The notes under the pieces are model-generated. The model did no database searches and was not told the DNA's origin. It saw only the letters and a program-made list of their open reading frames with translations. Below, in pieces: positions 59,139 to 64,000 of a DNA stretch of 64,000 bases. Numbering within the stretch: the stretch's first letter is position 1; each line of letters opens with the position of its first letter. A program made the position numbers and the translations under genes. The DNA comes from Straminergon stramineum (lineage: Eukaryota; Streptophyta; Bryopsida; Hypnales; Calliergonaceae). The stretch spans positions 19,783,001 through 19,847,000 of the forward strand of contig OY987265.1 in assembly GCA_963920665.1 (NCBI GenBank), written 5' to 3'.

Positions 59139-59169
59139 GCTAGATTCTTAAATGGCAACTAGTTTTTGT

Positions 59170-59300
59170 GTCCGGTTTGTGGGGTGGGCTTGTCTGTTGG
59201 TCACCACCAGGCCACTTGTGGCTATTTGGTTTGCATTTTACTCTCCGTCATGGCAATGAAATTTTGTTTCATTTGTTTCCAAAAAATGAAAGATGGCGGC
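59170..59300 (+). mobile_element. SINE-like repeat
   Basis: CCAGGCCACTTGTGGCTATT, then GGCAATGAAATTTTGTTTCA, TTTGTTTCCAAAAAATGAAA. Same family as 47190 and 58423, possibly with more 5' sequence (GTGGGCTTGTCTGTTGG). Confidence 0.5.
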
Positions 59301-59514
59301 TAGATTTATGGAGGGAAATTTGGGATGAAAGAACGTTAAATGGAGGAACATTTTGTTACATTTTGATGAAAATTATTATTTGGAATAGCAGTGAATTGAA
59401 TATTTAATCTAACTTCCAGCTGATTTCCACCCTAAAATTGGCTGTATGAATGAAGTTGCAGCTGCTGGTTAGTATTTGTAACTGCCGGAGGATATAAGCT
59501 TATATTCACCTTCT

Positions 59515-59605
59515 TTTTCTTTTTGAAACACATGGACAATTTCCATTGAAAGAGGGAAATAGTACAACAAACCAGAGGAACAAATCCTCAGCGACATTTT
59601 TTGGC
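59515..59605 (-). mobile_element. SINE-like 3' end, reverse orientation
   Basis: TTTTTCTTTTTGAAACACAT followed by GGACAATTTCCATTGAAAGAGG. This is the minus-strand form of the shared SINE 3' segment, closest to the copy at 4862-4960. Confidence 0.5.
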
Positions 59606-59615
59606 TTAACTTATA

Positions 59616-59990
59616 AGGAGCCAACCCATTACTGATCACAAACCCAGTCTGGCAAGGTAGGGTGGAGTAATTTCAATCAAAAGGTGATTAGCAATAATTA
59701 ATGGTGGCACAGTTCCCGGGCAGTTGTGGTGCATTATGATTGGCTACAAGACTCTCAAAATTGGAACGAGCCCTTGGTCAAAAATAAGAAGGCCTATATG
59801 ACCAATATGGATAGAACAGAATCTCTAGCTGAAAAATTTATAGTAATTCTTTTTTTGAGAAAGAAAAATCTTAAAAATTATGGAAACCTTATGAACTCTA
59901 TCTCTACTCATGGGAAAATTTCCCCACTGTTGAAACTTCCCTTGCAGGTATGTGTATCTGCTTAAGTGGTCAGAAATGGGTTGGCTCCCT
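59616..59990. mobile_element. MITE with GGAGCCAACCCATT ends, copy 2
   Basis: Left AGGAGCCAACCCATTACTGA and right (reverse complement) AGGGAGCCAACCCATTTCTG, with TA on both sides (59614-59615, 59991-59992). Homologous to 14629-14991 over its whole length. Confidence 0.8.
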
Positions 59991-60005
59991 TATTCACCAT
60001 CGGAG

Positions 60006-60084
60006 TTAACCCCTAAAGGACCAGGGGTGCAAAATACAGTGTTCCAGAAGCCACCCGGTGGCCTTACAGTCCTTTAGGCGTTAA
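60006..60084. mobile_element. 79-bp TTAA mini-element
   Basis: Left TTAACCCCTAAAGGACC and right (reverse complement) TTAACGCCTAAAGGACT, TTAA at both edges. The right half, read in reverse, matches the left subterminal part of the 601-bp element at 46392 (TAAGGCCACC, TGGCTT). It therefore looks like an extreme internal-deletion derivative. Confidence 0.8.
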
Positions 60085-60354
60085 CTTCCTCATTCTTCAT
60101 GTGATCAAGGTAGAAATGTATGGGATAGGATAAACCCAAAATGGACAGAATGTATGATTCTCTTAGATTCCAGATGTAGAATGGACTGACCTCCATCAGA
60201 GTCAGTTGTCATCTGTTCATATTTGGTGTTTCTAGTACTGGAAGCAAACCATTGGTGATAACATAATTTAAGTTCAAAGTTACATGTGTACGAACGCTCA
60301 CCTTGAGACATGATTCCCAACGCGTCTGGTCAGTCTGTCCTGACCCAGGTTGTA

Positions 60355-60495
60355 CGTAGTTGCAATTGCTCTTTGTTTGTGGTCTATGGTGTTTCTTGTG
60401 TCTCCCACAAGGACACTTGTCACTGGTGGCTTTTCATTCAATGGAATTTCATTTCATTTCATTTGTGTCAAATTTTTTTTTAAAAAAAAACATGA
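60355..60495 (+). mobile_element. SINE-like repeat
   Basis: CAAGGACACTTGTCACTGGT, then TTCAATGGAATTTCATTTC, CATTTGTGTCAAATTTT and an A tail. Most diverged of the plus-strand copies. Confidence 0.45.
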
Positions 60496-60676
60496 TTCTC
60501 AATCAACATGTAATCCATCTTCCTGTGCATGTGACAATGAAATGATGAGGAAGCTATGAGACAACTGAGATTGTACCCTAGACTGAGAAAGTTGGATTGA
60601 AGGGAGTTGCACGAAGAGGGCATGATCTGTCACCCGACAACTACCTCCAAATTATTTTCTGGAAATTGAGACGCGT

Positions 60677-61272
60677 AGAACTCCCATAGGACTGAATGAC
60701 TGTTGTGAACGTTCTGGCACATGCTCTCTGGTAAGTGTGTATGAAGTCATTTTTTTTTAACGGATATTCTTCAAATTTTGATCCAAGGTGCTAACATGTA
60801 CCTTCGTAGAGGGAATATTATTTTCTTCCAATTTGATGCTTCAGTTGGATCAAAAGTCATGTTGTCTTGAACTTTGGGGGGGGGGGGAGGAACTCAGGCA
60901 GCTTCGAGCAACGTGTGCAAAACTCCTCCTATAATTTTGAAATTTGGAAGGTATGTAATTTACATGATACAAGACATGAATGTGGGGTTAGAGTACAGTA
61001 CAGAGTTTTTTCACTTTAGAAGGAATTAAAATTTGTTGGCCCTATTGAATAAGATTTTTTTTTAAATCTTCTAACTTCTAATGTTATAATCTTTCAATCT
61101 ATGGGGTCAAATATTCTGAATTTTTTTTTTTTGCATATTCCCATAGTAGTCTAGTATAAATTGGTACAGCTAAATTTTGATTAGAAAAAGAATGATTTTT
61201 TCTCACTAACCTAAGAAGTGGTTGTTTTTCATAATTTGTGTCCAAAATGTTTCTTAGTCCTTTGGGGGTTAA
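60677..61272. mobile_element. TTAA element, subfamily 2, inverted (596 bp)
   Basis: The left tip has decayed to AGAACTCCCATAGGACTGAA; the right tip, in reverse, is TTAACCCCCAAAGGACTAAG. Collinear with the reverse complement of 23968-24545, including GACTGAATGACTGTTG and CATAGTAGTCTAGTA. Contains a 12-G run at 60876-60887. Confidence 0.75.
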
Positions 61273-61531
61273 AATTTAGATTAATGACTCTCTTCTATAG
61301 ATATTTTCGTGATAAATAATAAAGAAATTATAATTATAATTATAATTTTAGACAATTGTGTAAAGAAATTATTTGACCATTGTATTATTTGAGACATTCT
61401 TTGATGTAATTACAAAAAGACAAAGATCATTAGATATAATCCAACATGCAAGGAAAATTGACATGTTTGGGCTACAACATTATTGTTGAATGTTAATGGA
61501 AAGAAGTAGAAGCATGGTTGAAAAATTTGTA

Positions 61532-62381
61532 TTTACCCCCAAAAGTCCCATTATCCCCTCAGGAAACAAAATGAATTTTGGGCAAGCTCCTATGGTCTCA
61601 ATATTCATCTTGATTTTTTGAAACTTTTTGTGAAGATTGAAAAACACAACAACTTTCTAAGAATGTAATCTTTATTTCATTAAGTGCCCTGGAGCAAAAA
61701 ATTAAAATTAAAAAAATTAATTTCTCATAGATTGTAATTTTATCTATGTGGGAAGCTTTGATTCATTTCATTTGAATTTGTTATGTTATAGACATGGGCA
61801 AACTTATTTTTTGGGCAATCAAAACATCTTCTTGAAAAAATAACTTGTAGGATTCATTTCTGAATGCAATTTTCACAATTTTTCAAAAAAATCATTTGAT
61901 AAGGCTAAGTCTAACCATTGGGATTATATTGTTTCAATCCCATCTTAGAGCTATTAATGATTTATTTTTTCTTTCAATCTTGGACCTACTTCTAATTAAC
62001 AATTTTCTTAAAGAAGGAAAATCAAGTGTTTATTTTTTGAAATTATTTTCCTAGACTTTCATCTCAATTCTTCAACACAAAAAAATTTTAATTCAAAGTT
62101 TGTAGTACAAATTTTTTCCATAAATGGCAGTCAGAGTCATCTAAAATTGCAAGCCAACATTCAAAACAACTTTTTTTTTCCAACTTTGAATGTTAATATC
62201 ATCCAATACATAAAGTCAAACTTCATGAATTTTTTACCATGTGATCTGAGACTAGTGAAGTACACGATCCTATTGTTAGATTCTAAAAAATATTTTTCCT
62301 ATTTTTTGGGGTGAATACAATAGAATTGGCAGCTTTGAGTCGTGTTTGACATAAAAACAGCCTTGGGACTTTAGGGATTAA
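61532..62381. mobile_element. TTAA element, subfamily 3 (850 bp)
   Basis: Left TTTACCCCCAAAAGTCCCAT and right (reverse complement) TTAATCCCTAAAGTCCCAAG. The interior includes TCTCATAGATTGTAATTTTA and GGAAGCTTTGATTCATTTCA, shared with the partial copy at 26349-26855. Confidence 0.7.
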
Positions 62382-62894
62382 CTAATTATTAGAGGTTTCT
62401 TAATGTGACATTTATATTTAAAAAATTGCTATTTCAATCTAACAAAGGCTTAGAAACAACTTCAATCAAGCAATCTTGTTAAGAATACTGGTACCCTATA
62501 TTGTCGATTCAATCAAAAGTCTTCAAATTCTATTTATAAAATGTTGAATGCATTTTTGAAATCCTAAATAATTTTCAAATGTATAAATGATAAATTTTAA
62601 TCATTTCAATGAAGGTGAGTGTTATTGAATGTCTAATGACCTGACATGTGACTATTTTTTTGGTATTGAAAAATCAATTAATTTTTTTTATTATAGAGCT
62701 TTTATAAAAGAGGTCCAAATTGAGTCTATAGGGTTGCCAGCTTTGAGATTCATTCACTATTGATCTATGATTGCATGTTGCTTCATAGTTTTGTAAAGTG
62801 TAGAATACTTCACGTACTATAACTTTTCTATTTACACTTTTATTTATTTATTTCACTCATTCTTGTGTTATGGCTTTTTGAATGCAAATAAGGT
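62382..62894. other. AT-rich spacer, nothing recognised
   Basis: No coding signal or paired ends. Confidence 0.5.
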
Positions 62895-63060
62895 ACTATT
62901 ATGTGAGCATAGAATTATGAGTTTATGAGCCTAGAAATCTATACACCTATGTTATAACTGTCTATACTATAGACACTTTCCATGATTATAGGGTACATAT
63001 ATGTTATAGATACCTATATTATAGGTGCTTATCATATATACCTTCAATAATGTGAGGTAT
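62895..63060 (+). repeat. Dispersed repeat, partner of 29704-29890
   Basis: Collinear with the reverse complement of 29704-29890. Dense in short CCTATA/TATAGG palindromes. Class unknown. Confidence 0.6.
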
Positions 63061-63069
63061 CTATGTTAC

Positions 63070-63244
63070 ACACTAGAAAAAAATTGTGTTGCTTTTAACA
63101 CAATTTAGATAAAAATTTTGTTTACAGTAATATAGAAACATGATATTTAACTTAGATTCTTCATTGACATTCATGTTTCCATATTAGTGCAAACAAAAAT
63201 GTCATCTAGATTGTGTTTAAAGCAACATAGTTTTCTTCTAGTGT
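63070..63244. mobile_element. CACTA-like foldback element (175 bp)
   Basis: Almost the whole element is one hairpin. The left arm (ACACTAGAAAAAAATTGTGT…) pairs with the right arm (…TTTTCTTCTAGTGT) for about 85 bp with scattered mismatches and a few unpaired bases at the centre. The tip CACTAGAA(G/A)AAAA resembles plant CACTA/En-Spm ends. A 3-bp duplication is not evident. Confidence 0.7.
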
Positions 63245-63634
63245 ATAGTTACCTACATTCTAAGCTCAATACTTAAAAGCACACATTTTGGGGCTCACAC
63301 ACTAGCACCATTGTGAATGCAAATGTCCCTAACAATGACTTAGTTTTGAGAGCCATTGGATTGAAGGAAATTGCATGAAGAAGACATGATTTGTCACCCT
63401 ACTACGTAACAGGTCTATAAACAATCCACATTCGAAATTCATCCCCTATCTAGGAATGATGACATGTTCTTTGAAATATCTATGAGAAACACTGATGAAA
63501 TAGATACACTTAAAAGGACAATTTATGAACTTCTTACCTTAACTACTTTTGAAGTTTTTCATCTCCTAACTTGTTTACTTGCTCAAAGTAGCCCCCAACA
63601 CACTCATCATTCACAATTGTCTCCAAGCCAATAT

Positions 63635-63635
63635 T

Positions 63636-63694
<59 letters not shown>

Positions 63695-63715
63695 TGTTGT
63701 TGTTGTTGTTATTAT
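63635..63715. repeat. (TAG)n-(TTG)n microsatellite
   Basis: About 19 TAG units, then TTG units and two ATT units. Polyserine or similar frames across it are artefacts. Confidence 0.95.
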
Positions 63716-63723
63716 TGCATGTG

Positions 63724-63805
63724 CACTAGTAGAAAAAGGGGTCATTAGGCCCCAATGAATAGTGCCAAAGCATGGTGCCCAAAGACCATCCTTCTACTAG
63801 TAGTG
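63724..63805. mobile_element. CACTA-type mini-element (82 bp)
   Basis: Starts CACTAGTAGAAAAAGGGG and ends CCTTCTACTAGTAGTG, a TIR typical of plant CACTA transposons. No clear 3-bp target duplication. Too short to code for anything. Confidence 0.6.
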
Positions 63806-64000
63806 TATAATTTTAATCACGCCATTTTCCTCTATCAATGATGTCTTCTCTCAAGGTAGAATGAACTATGTTCAAGTGTTGGTCTAGGAATGTACCCTAC
63901 GTAACACTAAGAAAAAGAAGGGCCTTGAGGGACCAAACTTTGTTAATGTAGTTTGGTCTCCTAAGGCCTTCCATTCTAATAATTATTGTTAACAAAAAAG

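Noticed and set aside
63464..63748. 94-aa frame with polySer and polyCys
   Set aside because: It is a translation of the (TAG)n/(TTG)n microsatellite.

Overview
The window looks like nuclear DNA of a land plant. Spliceosomal GT-AG introns, a plant-type non-specific phospholipase C, a plant GYP7-like TBC RabGAP, a plant acylamino-acid-releasing enzyme and a PR-1 with a CAPE-type C-terminus all point that way. An early-diverging plant (bryophyte or lycophyte grade) is my guess from the intronless peptidase gene and the unusual transposon ends; I cannot name the species. Genes are islands of balanced base composition in very AT-rich DNA crowded with short non-autonomous transposons.

Layout. 1-7.2 kb: AT-rich, with a hairpin-rich terminal-inverted-repeat (TIR) element. 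7.2-14.0 kb: a ten-exon TBC RabGAP gene (+) with a CT-rich and (GA)n leader, a duplicated segment in intron 1 and two small TTAA-flanked elements in introns 5 and 7. 14-20 kb: transposon cluster. 20.6-22.1 kb: balanced DNA with one unrecognised small ORF (-) and a ~20-bp minisatellite. 22.4-35 kb: transposons and AT-rich DNA. 35.3-37.9 kb: intronless acylamino-acid-releasing enzyme (-). 38-47 kb: more TTAA elements, an AT cruciform repeat and a 3 x 180-bp array. 47.9-50 kb: PR-1 gene (+) with a triplicated upstream module and two extra copies of its 3' end. 50-51.8 kb: decayed cytochrome P450 (+). 55.0-57.2 kb: three-exon phospholipase C (-), also with a triplicated upstream module. 57.6-64 kb: SINE-like repeats, TTAA elements, CACTA-like foldbacks and microsatellites.

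The main unexplained system is a superfamily of elements with ends TTAA-CCCCTAAAGG... / ...CCTTTAGGGG-TTAA. At least 17 paired copies, 79 bp to about 1.5 kb, can be read in 64 kb, in several subfamilies, some nested. A duplicated TTAA target with tips starting CCC is the hallmark of piggyBac-type transposition (Sola3 is an alternative). No transposase is visible here, so the elements appear non-autonomous.

The four intact genes do not form a pathway. The RabGAP acts in membrane traffic, the peptidase in N-acetylated or oxidised protein turnover, and PR-1 and the phospholipase C are secretory-pathway proteins of types often linked to stress responses.
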